Shown here piece after piece: positions 51,979 to 64,000 of a DNA stretch of 64,000 bases (the first letter of the stretch is position 1; each line of letters begins with the position of its first letter). The notes under the pieces were generated by a model. It was not told the origin of the DNA and did not search any database. It saw only the letters and a list, made by a program, of their open reading frames with translations. Source of the stretch: Aphidius gifuensis (taxonomy: Eukaryota; Arthropoda; Insecta; Hymenoptera; Braconidae); the NCBI RefSeq assembly GCF_014905175.1, contig NC_057792.1, forward strand, positions 1,364,001 to 1,428,000, read 5' to 3'. The position numbers were made by a program, and so were the translations under genes.

Positions 51979-52161
51979 ATGATAACAAAAGTGGGACTAC
52001 AATTTTGTCACAAAGTTGAATTTGATGGAGACAAAAAGTATGGGATTTATCCAGGTCCAGAACGTTTGGTCAACGTGTCACGAACGGAAGCCAAACGTTA
52101 TTTCCGTAAATTATGTTCTACCGGTACTTTGGCGGTCGAGTCACTCGGTGATATACGTTAG
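51979..52161 (+). CDS. small open frame of ordinary codon make-up, unrecognised
   Basis: Sixty codons from ATG, with an in-frame TGA directly upstream and TAG at the end. Unlike nearly all other frames here it uses a balanced set of codons and is not driven by A or T runs. It reads about KYGIYPGPERLVNVSRTEAK in its middle and ends near STGTLAVESLGDIR. No signal peptide, membrane segment or known domain is seen. It could be a small protein gene, a terminal exon of a gene whose other exons are unseen, or a fragment of a decayed gene. No matching splice acceptor with a strong pyrimidine tract lies at its left. Confidence 0.2.
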   Translation: MITKVGLQFCHKVEFDGDKKYGIYPGPERLVNVSRTEAKRYFRKLCSTGTLAVESLGDIR

Positions 52162-55100
52162 CAATTAATGTGCACAGAGGGTTGATTCCTGTATCAACCG
52201 TAAATCCCTCTACTATTGAACGACCCTACGATCCTTCAACTAACAAATCTCAATACAACAATATATCTAACAATGTACAACAAATAATAACAAGGTCGTA
52301 CTTGCTCATCAAATCACTTGTCCTTTTCCTCTTTTAAAAAAAATTATATATGAAATTTTGAGCTTTCTAAGATCATTAGTCAACTATTCTTAAATAATTA
52401 ATTTACTTGAAATTATTTTATTTTTAAAAACACCAAATTATGCAGCAAGTATCACAAAATAATTATAAAAATAAGCAAAAAAATATCCATCAATAATTTA
52501 ACAAATATCTCGTACAATATTTTTTTTTTTTTTAATCTTATTAAAAAATAATAAACATAAAATATTTATAAGTAAAAAAAAAAAAAGATATCTCGTTAAT
52601 CCAAGTTTAATAAAGATAAAGCTTTTGATTTTAAATTTTCCAGTAAATTTGTTTTAATTTTTTTTAAATATATCTTTGTTTTTATTGTTCTTGAAAAAAA
52701 TACTAAATTAAAGATGATTTTTCTTAAAGTTAAAATAAGTAATAAAAATAATTTAAAAAAACTAAAATGACGACACAAAGTTAAACCCTGATGTACTAAT
52801 ACCATCGTCTTGTTCTTTTGACTTTTTGTATATTAAAGATTAAAATATGCAAATAACACGAAGACTCGACACCCAGCTATGAGCTTTAGTATTCAACAAG
52901 GGGTGAGCATACACGCGATAGATTCTTGCAAATGGTTACGGCTAATAGTACTAAAAAACCACTATAAAACATACATACATTGTTAAATAAAGTACACTGT
53001 GGTGCGAGTAAAAACTGGCTCATTCATTTTTTTTTTTTTTCTACTCAGTTATACCTCATAATAATGACGCTGACTCGAGCAGGATTACGAAGCTTTTATT
53101 CGCAAATGAAGAGTGTTGTAATTACATTTTAATTTCATTCTTTTTTTTTTTACCACTCACTATTTTCACTCAGAACATATTCATTCAACAACTCTCAATA
53201 TTAAAAAAAAAAAAAATGCTTCTATTGTTTTATTTGTATAATGAAACACTATATTTGAATAAACCCACTGAGTGAGGTCAAAAACTTGAATGATACAATA
53301 TATTATCTACATCATCGAAATTTAAAACAATTACAAAATTTGTTTGACTCTTAAAACACTTAACAAAGTATACATAACATAATATATATATATTAAAATT
53401 GTTGTATTTAGTTTAAAATTATAAAATAGAATATATATAGAAAGTTTAAGTGGAATGTGTTTAAAATGAAAATTTCAGTAGTTATAGTCAACGTATAGAC
53501 CGACAATAGGGTCATATTGCAGGTTTCAAATAGTATTTATGCAAATAAATGTAAAATACCATAGTAGATACAAGGTTTCTCGAAAACTTTATTTCTCAAC
53601 ATAGTCATATGTATTATCTATACATATATATTTTATTTATATATATATTTTGTGTGTGTCTTTGAGTATAGAGTCTGCCATCCAACTTGGCCCACCTTAT
53701 ACCAAGTGCAATTAAATGAAATTCTCAGTCAGAGCCTACTTCAACTGTAGTTCAAGCTGCTTTTATATTTGCTCTACGTATATTTGAATTAAATGTTTAA
53801 TGACAGGTGCATATATATTTGTGGTAGTGTAAATTTTAAAACATCTTTATCGAAAAAAAATATTTAATATTTACTTTAATAATTAATTTACTTAGAGATA
53901 TTTTTACAAGATATTAAAACTCTTTAAAGAGACATAATATCATAAATTTATTTAATGATAAAAATAATCTTTTATTTTCATTCGCAGCTGAATTTTATAT
54001 ATTAATGGGTACTTTGTGTACATAGTTAAGATGATAGTAATAATTAAATGACATATAAAAATATTAATTTTAAAATATACATAAAGAAAAAATTTTTTTT
54101 TATATTTACAATTTAGTATGGAGCATTTATTTGTATTTTATATTTATTTAAAAATACTTGATAATTATTTAAAATATAAAATAGTAATAATAGTAATAAA
54201 AAATACGATAGGAATTTTTTTTTTTATTTTATTTTATTTTATTTGAATATAAATTAGATACTGTGAATATGTTTATGTCCTTTAATCCCTGAAAATTTAG
54301 TTGAATGATAGTAAAATACGTCTGGTTGAATTTTCGTTGCTACACAGTAGTTTCCATCGAGGAACGACCCTTTCTCATTTAGCCCCCCTTAAAACCCCTC
54401 TTATCTATTCGATGGAACTCGATTCAACTCTCTTTATCCACCCTACATGTCCTGCTCCCTCAATTTTAAACTTGTACTACCCTCGTTTAAAATTTGCAAC
54501 GTCAATCCTAAAATGGAATTTAAACTGTGATCGCAAATTACAAGCGCATGCGTACACACCCACATTAAATATGTAGAAAAAAAAATAAATTAGAATGCGA
54601 CATATTTACCAACCCAATTTTTCATCTTCTTGAAATGAATAATAAATTTTTTCTTCAATTTTAAATGAAAATAATATCAACTATCATCAACGTCGTATTT
54701 CCAATTTTTCTATTTATTATTTTTTATCTATGTATCAACCCTTTATTCAAAATTTCAATTGTTAAATCTCAAAATCGAAATATTAAATTTATTCTACACT
54801 TGTTATTTCAATAGAGAAAAAAAAAAAAAATATAACAAGATTTTTTATTTTTTAATTAGTTTTTTTGATTTAATTTTTACTTTTTTTGTTTTTTTATGGA
54901 TAATTAGTCGGGGGAATAAAAAGTTTTGAAACCACTTGACACACCCCACTTGCAATAACGAATATGCATAGCCAAAAAATAATTGATCCAGTGATAATAA
55001 CTCTAGGGTGAATATTAAAATGAAATTTTCATTTTTTTTTTGTTTTTTAATTGAAAAAGATTTACGGTTATTAATTGACTGATATTAATTTATTAATTTT

Positions 55101-58048
55101 TCCGCATTTAAATTATTGTAAGCTTGACACAATGTAATACACTCAAGATATCAACATGAAAAAATTTAAAAAAGATTAAATATTCAATAATATTTTGATG
55201 GAAGAAAGAAGGAAAATCCATTGGAATAATAATTAGATTTCCATGTTAATTTATTGTTTTCTGTCAAAAAAAAAAAAAAAAAATTACTTCAGTTGTTTAA
55301 TTCATAGGAATCTAAAGAGAAAAAGAGAGAGAGAGAAAATTGACCAGTCGATGATGCAAAATGCAAATATGATTATATGGTTGAGTTGTATGTCACACGA
55401 TTGAGTCAACCCTTTCAAAGGGTGACACAGTGTTAGACAAAGAAAATGAGATAAAAAAAAAATTAGCCAGGCAGAGAGAAAGATACTGAATGAACACAGG
55501 TGTGTACATGTATTTCAAAGTTAACACGAACGGTCGAGAGAAGTGCCGTTGAGTTCAAAGGGTGTCATAATTGCTAGGAGTAATAGCTTTTCCTTTTTGT
55601 TCTTTGTCATGTAATTTTTATCTATCTCACTTTTGTCTCATCATCAACTCTCTTATCTGTCATTTTTTTTTTTTTTTTTTTCTACAATTAAATAACATTA
55701 AACACAAGCATTCATGCACGTCAGTTTAAATATATATATTTTTTTTTGTGATCTTTAAATTTATTTTAAATTTTATTTCTATTTTTTTTTTTTGTCGTGT
55801 TTCTATCTCACTGCTTATTTTTATAATTTATTTTTGTTATTTGTTTTTTATTTTATCTTGTTTGTTTGTTGTATTTTTATCTTTATTTATTTATTTTTTT
55901 TCTACTGTTAATTTTGTTTCAAGTTTTTGACTTTACGTTTACAAAAAGCGTGAAGAAGAAAAAAAAAAGACATTTTTCTTTTTATTTTTACCCACAACTT
56001 TCATTCAATATTTTTTTTCTACTAAACTTCACTGTTGTATATACGCACAGAGAGTATAGTGGTACTTGAGCTACACTGTCTACTTGCAAACTGGATTTTC
56101 ATGGATATCGCGGGCTAAACCCCTGCCACATTTTTTGTTATTTTTTTGCAAGCAAAAGAAAGTTTGATTCTGCAAAATAGTGGCTAAAAGAAGAAACAAA
56201 AAAAATAAACTAGGGGACTGAAAGGAAAAAAGGAATAAAAATACGAAAGAAAATTAACGATGTGACAAAACTATTCTTTTTGAAACCTTTCTTGTCTTTT
56301 ATTTTCTTTCTCAGTTGTTGTTTTTTTTTTGTTTCATGCAAGATCTTGTTTTCGTCTCTAGAAAAATAATAGTAATTGAAGTGCTTTCTTTACCTATTAT
56401 ATTCCAACTAGTCACCACCAAAGGGGTTTTTTTTTCCCCCTAACTATTGTTGTTGTTGTTTTAATTCTGTTATTTTTAAATTCACTTTACTTTTATTATT
56501 TTGAATGTTCGTTTCAGTGGAATATCGTGTTTTTCAAATGGAAAACAAGCTGATACTTTCATTGTACCGGTAAACAGGATTATTGACAATGGACTTTTAC
56601 GTCATCAATATAATCAAATTGAATTGTTTAACATGTAGCAATTGCAACGACTTTGTAATTAATTTAAATATTTATATGAAAAGCAAAAAATCTAATTAAA
56701 TTATAATGTTAAATTCGCTCAACTAAATACTAAACAATGATATTATCATTTGAGCTTTAACTAATTTACGTATTAATAACTTTTGTATTTACATGTTTAA
56801 TTTAATTTATTTTTTTTTATTAGTTTAAATTCTGAGTAAGAGTAGTGTTACAACTAATTAACTTACCGTTCAGCAGTAAACAGCACGGATTTTCTACTCT
56901 GTAGTTTTTCCAGTTTTTTTTTTTTTTTTTATTTTTTTTTTCTTGTTTGGGTCTGTTGCCGATAAAGTGATAAAAAGCACTCGCGAAAAGTCTGACTAGC
57001 GCAGGAGCACTCTCCTATCTCATCTCGCCACCCTCTTATAAACTCAAACTGGATAAAGTATGTGTTAATCAGACAATCAATAATTAGATCTTTTAAAAAG
57101 TTTTTACCTCACTTTTTTCTTTATTATTAATTTTCATTCTTTTACTTTTTCATATAAAATATTGTTCAGCTACTTTTAAATAAAATTAACCCTCATACTT
57201 TGTTATCAACACACCCACTTATCTATATTTTTTTTTTTAATTTAATTTAAAAAATAAACAAAATAATAAAAAAACAATTTAGATAATAAATTTCATCAAA
57301 TACAAAATCTATAATTTTCATTTAAAATAAGTTAGAAAATAATAGTAAAATTATTTTTTACTTGATTGGCTATGATAAATTACATTTTGTTAATATTATA
57401 AAAATAAAATAAACAAAATTATATTAAACCGAAGATATGATATTTATTTTGATGTTACAATTTAAGCTTCCCGGATTGATGCTTACTGCGGACTTGAGAG
57501 TCCCGCATCAGACTGCAGGGTGTCACCCTTGTTCATACCCTCCAACCGATTTTCATCCCCACTCATCAACAATAAAGTAATTCTTATAGTACGCATGCTC
57601 AACAAATTTCAACCTCACCTCGCTTATTTTATTTTATTTTTTTTACTTTATCTAAATCTCTCTTTCTCATATGAAATTTTTATCTTTATCTCACTTTTTT
57701 AAACCCCTACCCTTGTCAAGTAACTAGAAAAGCACTTTTCTCCTTACTTGCCATGTTTTACCTGGGACGAAATTTGATTTCCAATGTATGCAATATCCAT
57801 GAGAATTTTGCACATATGTATAAATAATTTGAAATAGAAATTTTCGTTTAACCAAAATATCAAAAATATCAAAAACTTTTGTCTATTATTTTTTTTTTAA
57901 ATAATCATCTACATCCTGTCTTGCCTCTTATTATTATCTTTATTTCTGTAGAAATATATTGATATAATAATTTTTAATTCTTGTATTTCTGTCTCTCTTG
58001 ATCCTCTGCAATCAGTCCTCTTTGAAAGCTCCGAGATGTCCGTAAAGT
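52162..58048. other. AT-rich desert
   Basis: No gene recognised. CT-rich frames (such as 54301-54576 and 57520-57702) lack domain signatures. A compact GC-richer block at about 57465-57535 (CCCGGATTGATGCTTACTGC and following) is unassigned; it lacks Pol III boxes. Confidence 0.45.
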
Positions 58049-58273
58049 TTCATACATTCAACATTGAATCGTGAGGATTTCAATTGCCGCAGATGCGCAA
58101 ACCACAATCTCACACCCAAAATTCACTATATACAATTTTGTCGCTTGTGTATATGTATTGGAATTTCATCCCGTTCAAACTGCTACTCGTGCCAAAAAAG
58201 TAAAACGATCAAAACCACAGAGAGACAAAAATACAAAAATTGGCTGATGGCTGAATGTAAATTGAAAGAATAA
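58049..58273 (+). pseudogene. possible diverged DM-domain-like fragment
   Basis: A frame open from just after a TAA at 58043 to TAA at 58271-58273, with no ATG before its first cysteine. It contains CRRCANHN, closely like the CxRCxNH start of the DM (doublesex/Dmrt) zinc-binding domain. It is followed by an H and an FC, then CIC, then CYSC, then TERQ, in the order seen in DM domains (C, C, H, then C, C-x-C, C, then ERQ). Differences are large: the last cysteine pair and the stretch before ERQ are longer than usual. DM proteins are sex-determination and developmental transcription factors; if real this would be an isolated exon or relic. Chance similarity is quite possible. Confidence 0.22.
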
Positions 58274-61200
58274 AATGATTGTATATTTTTTCCAATCAAT
58301 ATTACAATTTTTTTTAACTCTTTTTTTTCATATAAATATACAAAAATATTATCTGAGTTAAAAAATATATAAGGATTATATTTAAATTTTTGGCTATATG
58401 AAATATATTTTATAACTTTTATTTATTTTTTGTGTAAATTTTTTCTGGATTATATATTGATGATTTAAAATTTTTCAAAGCAGAGATGTATAATGTCATG
58501 GGGTAGAGTTAGTCCTCAATTAATCCCCCGACGAGACATCGTGATCAACTGATCAATAAGCCACGAAATAATGACCGTTATACGATTGTGCATTCTACCA
58601 TGTGTATGTCGTTAATTATTGTGATATATAAACAAGCGAAAGCTCGCGTTTAAATATCATGTATTGTTAATTTTGGTTTTCTAAATTTGATTCATTTTAA
58701 TCTATCATTATTTTTCATTTTTAAATCTAAAAAATGTCATTAATACAACTATTAAAAAATTTAAATATAAAGCACCAAGAATTTTCATAAAAAAATTTTT
58801 TTGAATAGCCAATAATTAAGCTCTCAGTAAATTTTTAATTCTAAATTATTTAGAATTATTTTTTCTATGTTTTAGTAAATTTTTAGGACGATACTTCTTT
58901 CCATCTAATTACTGGAAAAATAATAAGATTGAATTTCGAAATATTGACAGTGCTTTTATCATTTTTCGGCTAATTAAATTCATTTCGTTGAAAAAAAAAT
59001 ATTAAATATTGAATTTAAATAGTTTTAAAATTATCTATAATATAATTTACATTTTGGCATTGAAAATAAAAATTTACTTTATTAATTTTCTTACATATTT
59101 ATATAAAAAAAAAATATATTTAAACTTTTGAGATTTAAAATATTTAAATTTATATTTATTTCCAAAAGATAAAAAAATTTAAAATAAAGTTACATATCAA
59201 TAAATTTCAGGATGAATATTTCAATAGCACTTGTAAAAAATTTGTTATTAATTTAAATATTTTTTTTATTTTTAAAATGTATTTTTGCATTTATAGTTTT
59301 CGATCAATTTAATTTTATATATTCTATCAATATTTTTCAATCTTCCTTGAACCATGAAAATACTGAACGACAAAAGAAAATGTTTTTTTCTTTTCATGTA
59401 AACAAATGATATTTTCCATTTAATTTTCTTCAAGTGGACAATATAATGTCAAATATCACCTCGACAATTTCAATTGTATATGACGCTTGAAAAGAATAAT
59501 AAAAAAAAAAATAAATATAAAAAAAAAAAATTTGTTTTGTGAGAGAGGTAAAATCGTATACACTGTATTCCAGCACACTGACGATAAAATAAATACGACG
59601 GCTAAATAAAAGCTCGTCTTTATCGTCCTGGTGGAACAGTGGCCTCACTCACCCACTCTTCTTTTTACTCAAGCATATATAGATGGTAACCTCCCCCTCA
59701 TCTTTTCACGACTTTGTCATATATTTTAAAAATAAAAAGAAAATTCTATACCCGAATGCATCGCTTCATAAACTGCATTAAAAAAAAAAATAGCAATAAA
59801 ATTGTAAATAGAAAAAACCAAGTTCAAAATTGACTGACATCAACTTAAATGTAAATAAAAAAAAAAAATATTCCAACAATTCATAAATAATAAAACAATA
59901 TAAAATTATTATTTAAAAAACTACGTTAAAATATGAAAATTTTTTTATGAAATTTTAAATTTAAATTTATTAGAATAACTAAATTATTTTGATGAATATT
60001 TTGTCGATTGTACTGTATATTCATTGACCCAAATAAGGGTCGGATATATTTGAGGGGGAAAAAAAAAACAGGGTATTGACACTGTTACGAGGGTGAGGAT
60101 GTAGTTGAAAAAAAAAAGGAATAATAAAAAAATGAATTCATGAGATAGAGGAAGAAGATTCGTTGAGTGGAATTTGAAAATTCAAGAAGAGGTTCTATGA
60201 TGTTTACAGAAAAAATTCGACATTCGCTGGATGAATTTAGTGGCGTGCGCGTTAAAGCAGTCATCCTTGCGGAGAATGAAAAAGATGTAAGGGTAAAATA
60301 TTGAGAATGAGAGGGTTTTCAAGCTCAGCAGTTTGAAGTCGTTGATGATAAGTTTGCGCATAAATTTTATTCAATGAAAAAGACTTCTTTGTATATCAAA
60401 AACGTGATTTTGCAAGTACAAACGATTTAAAGATTCAAAAAAGAATATACTTTTTTTTTTTATTTAATTTTAAATTATGTGTATTGTATTGAATACGTTG
60501 TTTTAAATTGATCCTTCACCGAGTAATACTCATCGTAATTTTTTGAATATTAAAAATCTTGAAATTACATTCATATCTATAAATTCGATTCGTGTTATGC
60601 GTAGTAATTTTTATATATGAAAAAAGAAACAAAAATACTTTTACGTTCTTTCGATCTTTGTGGCTATGAAAGTATTATTTTTATTATTATTATTTTACTT
60701 GGTGGCAAGTTATAGTTAGTGTGGTCTCAACGCATATAAGCGAGTTATAAGTATTCACATCGTGTGGCCATCGCTCATCCACTGAGCGAAAAACCTGCCA
60801 CGGTTTTTACACTTCTTTGTCAGCACCCTCAGTGCTTTTTATTTTTGCTCTTTCCTCTTACTTTTTTTACCATTCGCCTCAGGGTAGACTCTCTGTTAAG
60901 AAAAGGGCCAATGCGATTTAACAACATAACACACACACACAACCAACATTTATATTATCATGGATAAGCTGGCTTTTATTAGTTTGGCTAACAGCATTTT
61001 ACTCCCCTGAAAAAACTACCTGAAGAGCTACAAAAACAAAAAATAAATAAACAAAATAAATGTCTCTATCGATTTATTATATATTATATTAATAAATAAA
61101 AAAAAAAGCTCGTGATAAAAAATTTATTTTATTACACACTTGTCAGTGTCGGCTACAAAAGTTTGATTTTTGTTGAAACAACTTATGGCGTTTGTAAACA

Positions 61201-64000
61201 ATTTTCATTTTTTTTTATTTTCAAAAATTTTTTTTTTATATGAAAAAAAAATTTATAAAACTTGTTTTATTAAATTTGTTTAAAATTAATATTTTATTTT
61301 TTTTTATTTTTAATCATAATAATAGTATTTAGAAATTTAAAATTGAAAAAAAAAGCTTTTTTTTTAGTTTTATAAATTTTACAAAAAAGTAGATTAATTG
61401 ATAGTTATGAATTTACTTAATTTATTTGATTTATTTGATTTATTAAAAATAAAATAAGGTATAATATAGTTACAGGTGTATAAAAAATTTAAATAAAAAA
61501 TTAATGAAACACTGAAATATATATTTAACAATGCAAATTGACCTTAACTATTTTTGTGATAAAATCATAAATGAAATTCGCAAGAAACTTGATTCTAGTT
61601 ATTTAACATATACCAGGATAAAATATAATGGTATTAATACAGCTTTATATATAGAAATCTATTGTAATGGCTCATAAAGTGTATAAAGCTCCCGGTCATA
61701 ATGAACATCCAGCAATATGAACAAAAGAAAAAAAATTAAAAACTTTTTTTTTTATATATATTTTTTTGATATATAAACAAAAAATAATAAAAAAGCTATA
61801 TTATGTGAGCACACTGTGTGTATTAAAACTCATGCGTTTAAATTACCTTATTACGTAGTGGTACATTATAATTATCTGACTTTTATAGTCGGGATAATTC
61901 TGGTGACTCAAACAATTGCTAAAGCAAAAAAAGTAAATACATAACAGTAATAATGATAATATTTTTAGATAATATAAAAGTTAAGTATAAAGTAAAATAT
62001 AAGCAGAAAATTAAGATGAAAAAGAAGAGGACAAAATTTCGATTGAAAAGCTTCTAATTAACATTCAGTCAACTCCAGACTGTTCCAATAATTTTCTATC
62101 TTTAGGCAATAATCTCCCTTGGGCAATATTACCAAATTGAAAATAATAAATAAGAAAAAAAAAAATTACATCTTGTGAAATAAAAAAAATATAATGAAAA
62201 CATCAAAAGCTTTCTCATAAAAACTTGAATATTATAAGAAAAAACATCTTGATTAATAAAAATATTATAATCCATATTTTATCTTAGTCATATAAAATAA
62301 ATTTTAAAAGAAATAAATAATTAAATTTATTAACAAAAGCAAATTTTATTGATTTTATATTTATGTATAATTTTATTTAAATAAAAATAAATAAATAAAT
62401 AAATAGAAGACAAAGAAATATATTTTGTATAAAGAAAAGCAGAAGGCAATATTGTGTTACAATTTTAAAAAAAGTAATAAAATATCAAGAAGAAAATAAA
62501 TATAAAAAACGAAAATATATACACACAAAGAAAATATATAAAATTTGCCAGTGAAAAGAAATTATTATGCGTGCAAGGATGCAACACGCGTTAAAAAAAA
62601 ATAATAAATAAAAACCTGGTTTTATATACCACAAAATAAGGGGTGTCGCTATTCAGTAGTACATCCCTAGATTTAGTCAGACTAAATGTGCTGCGAATAC
62701 TGAAATGTGCACACACTATGAGATAAAATATAAACAAAGAAATATAAATATTTCCAGTAAACTTTTATCCACATACTCTTTCTCATTTATAGATAAAAAT
62801 AAAAAAAAATAATATTAAGGGATACATGTAAAAGTTGTATGGTATTAAGAGTTAAAGTTTTTAACCATCAGGATGTATTGCGTGTTCAGGATATATATCC
62901 AATATATATATATATATTTAACGGCAACAGATACAGTCTGAATGACATCAAGATGAATAAAAGAGGAAGTGAAACAGTGATAAAGTCACGTAAAGTATGA
63001 TAGCATAACTCAAATCTAAACATGCAAAAATAAAAAAAAATAAATAAAAAAAAATGAGTAGAAAAAAGATATTTTGATAAAACACAATTTTAAAATTTCA
63101 AAATATTTTTTTTTTAATTATGAATAATTTATTTAAACAATTTATCAACACTCTAAATAAAACAATACTTTATTCTGTGAATTTTGATTGTTTTTTTATT
63201 TTTATTTTTTTTTGAGATTGAAATAATGTTGGACAGTTGAATTATAAAAGTTGTACATTTATTTGGGTAGGTTTGCACTGATACTGTATACATAGTGTAT
63301 AGCTAAAATCCACAAAACCCACGGGGCATAGTGGAACGTTGTCTTCAATTTTCTCAGACTCTCCCACAGGTCCAGTTACCTACTCTTTTTTTTTGTTTAT
63401 TTTCTATTCAGATAAATACAGTTATTCTCAAACTATACATACACATACACAAAGACAATTTTTTTATTTACTTTTTTTAAATAACAAAACAAAAGCTAAT
63501 GCACTTCTCTTGCAGATAACCACCAGCACGTTTATACTGTTTCAAACAACACACTTACTTTTTGTTAAAATTTTACAATTAAAATTTCTATAGTTTTTCC
63601 TTTTTTTTCATTATATTCTTTTGCAATTTATTTGAAACTTGTGTAAAGTGTTATTGAGTAATAACAATGTTTAATAAAAATTATCATGAAAATATAAATT
63701 AATTATTTTAATTGAAATTTTTTTTACCAAAAGTTTAAAAATATCTTTGTGTTTTATTTTTTGAGACTTTAAATTTTACAAACAATTCAGTAACGTTATC
63801 AATTTAGAACAATTCTTAATTTTAAATTTTTTTTTCGACGAGAATTATTCGTTTCTTATCAATTTGTAAAATATTTTCTTGTTATTTTTTTAAGATGTTG
63901 TAATTTTGATTCAATTAAAAATTGTTATAAATAATTTCATTAGCCATTATACAGAAAAAAAAAAAATTAATACGTTAGATAAGACCGGAAGTAATACCAA
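58274..64000. other. AT-rich desert
   Basis: No gene recognised to the window end. Microsatellites include an AC run at about 60928-60941 and a TA run at about 62900-62918. GC-richer islands lie at about 58500-58640 (with AAGCGAAAGCTCGCG, a short partial palindrome, near 58634) and about 60235-60285. Neither shows a coding or RNA signature. Confidence 0.45.
60928..60941. repeat. AC dinucleotide microsatellite
   Basis: About seven AC/CA repeats directly readable; no function implied. Confidence 0.8.

Overview
This is a eukaryotic, strongly A+T-rich, gene-poor window, about four-fifths A+T by eye. Poly-A and poly-T runs and AT microsatellites are everywhere. No spliced protein-coding gene can be assembled: the long open frames are Phe/Leu/Ser- or Lys-rich artefacts of homopolymer runs. 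The only securely recognised gene is a U2 spliceosomal RNA of insect type (AAA in GATCAAAGTG, 3' stem-loops like those I remember for Drosophila U2). An insect is therefore likely. An AT-rich genome such as a parasitoid wasp's would fit, but the sequence does not prove the order.

Layout. 1-15.5 kb: AT-rich non-coding DNA with a tRNA-like SINE head near 1.4 kb, a 1.09-kb foldback element of 143-bp units (4646-5736), and a second tRNA-like relic near 10.5 kb. 15.5-17 kb: a 117-bp inverted repeat, six copies of a 152-bp tandem repeat, and a GC-rich 17-nt hairpin about 100 bp beyond it, a layout resembling non-autonomous Helitron/Helentron-type elements. 17-37.3 kb: AT-rich desert with a few less AT-rich islands. 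37.3-41.3 kb: a U2 locus on the minus strand, cut in two by a 3314-bp transposon with 27-bp terminal inverted repeats (25/27) and a perfect 8-bp target duplication (hAT-like). The transposon carries about 14 palindromic units of roughly 200 bp and no transposase. 46.3-46.96 kb: a nearly identical uninterrupted U2 locus on the same strand, which serves as the empty site and shows exactly where the transposon entered. 47-64 kb: more AT-rich desert with two weak coding candidates. One, at 58049-58273, begins with a Cys/His pattern like a DM (doublesex/Dmrt) zinc module.

How it fits together. The U2 locus was duplicated (about 650 bp including promoter and 3' signal). One copy was then disabled by a DNA transposon landing in the branch-point-recognition segment; the other keeps all its stems. 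Three unrelated mobile elements in the window have each built an internal tandem array (143, 152 and about 205 bp), so this neighbourhood records repeated birth of satellite-like DNA inside transposons.
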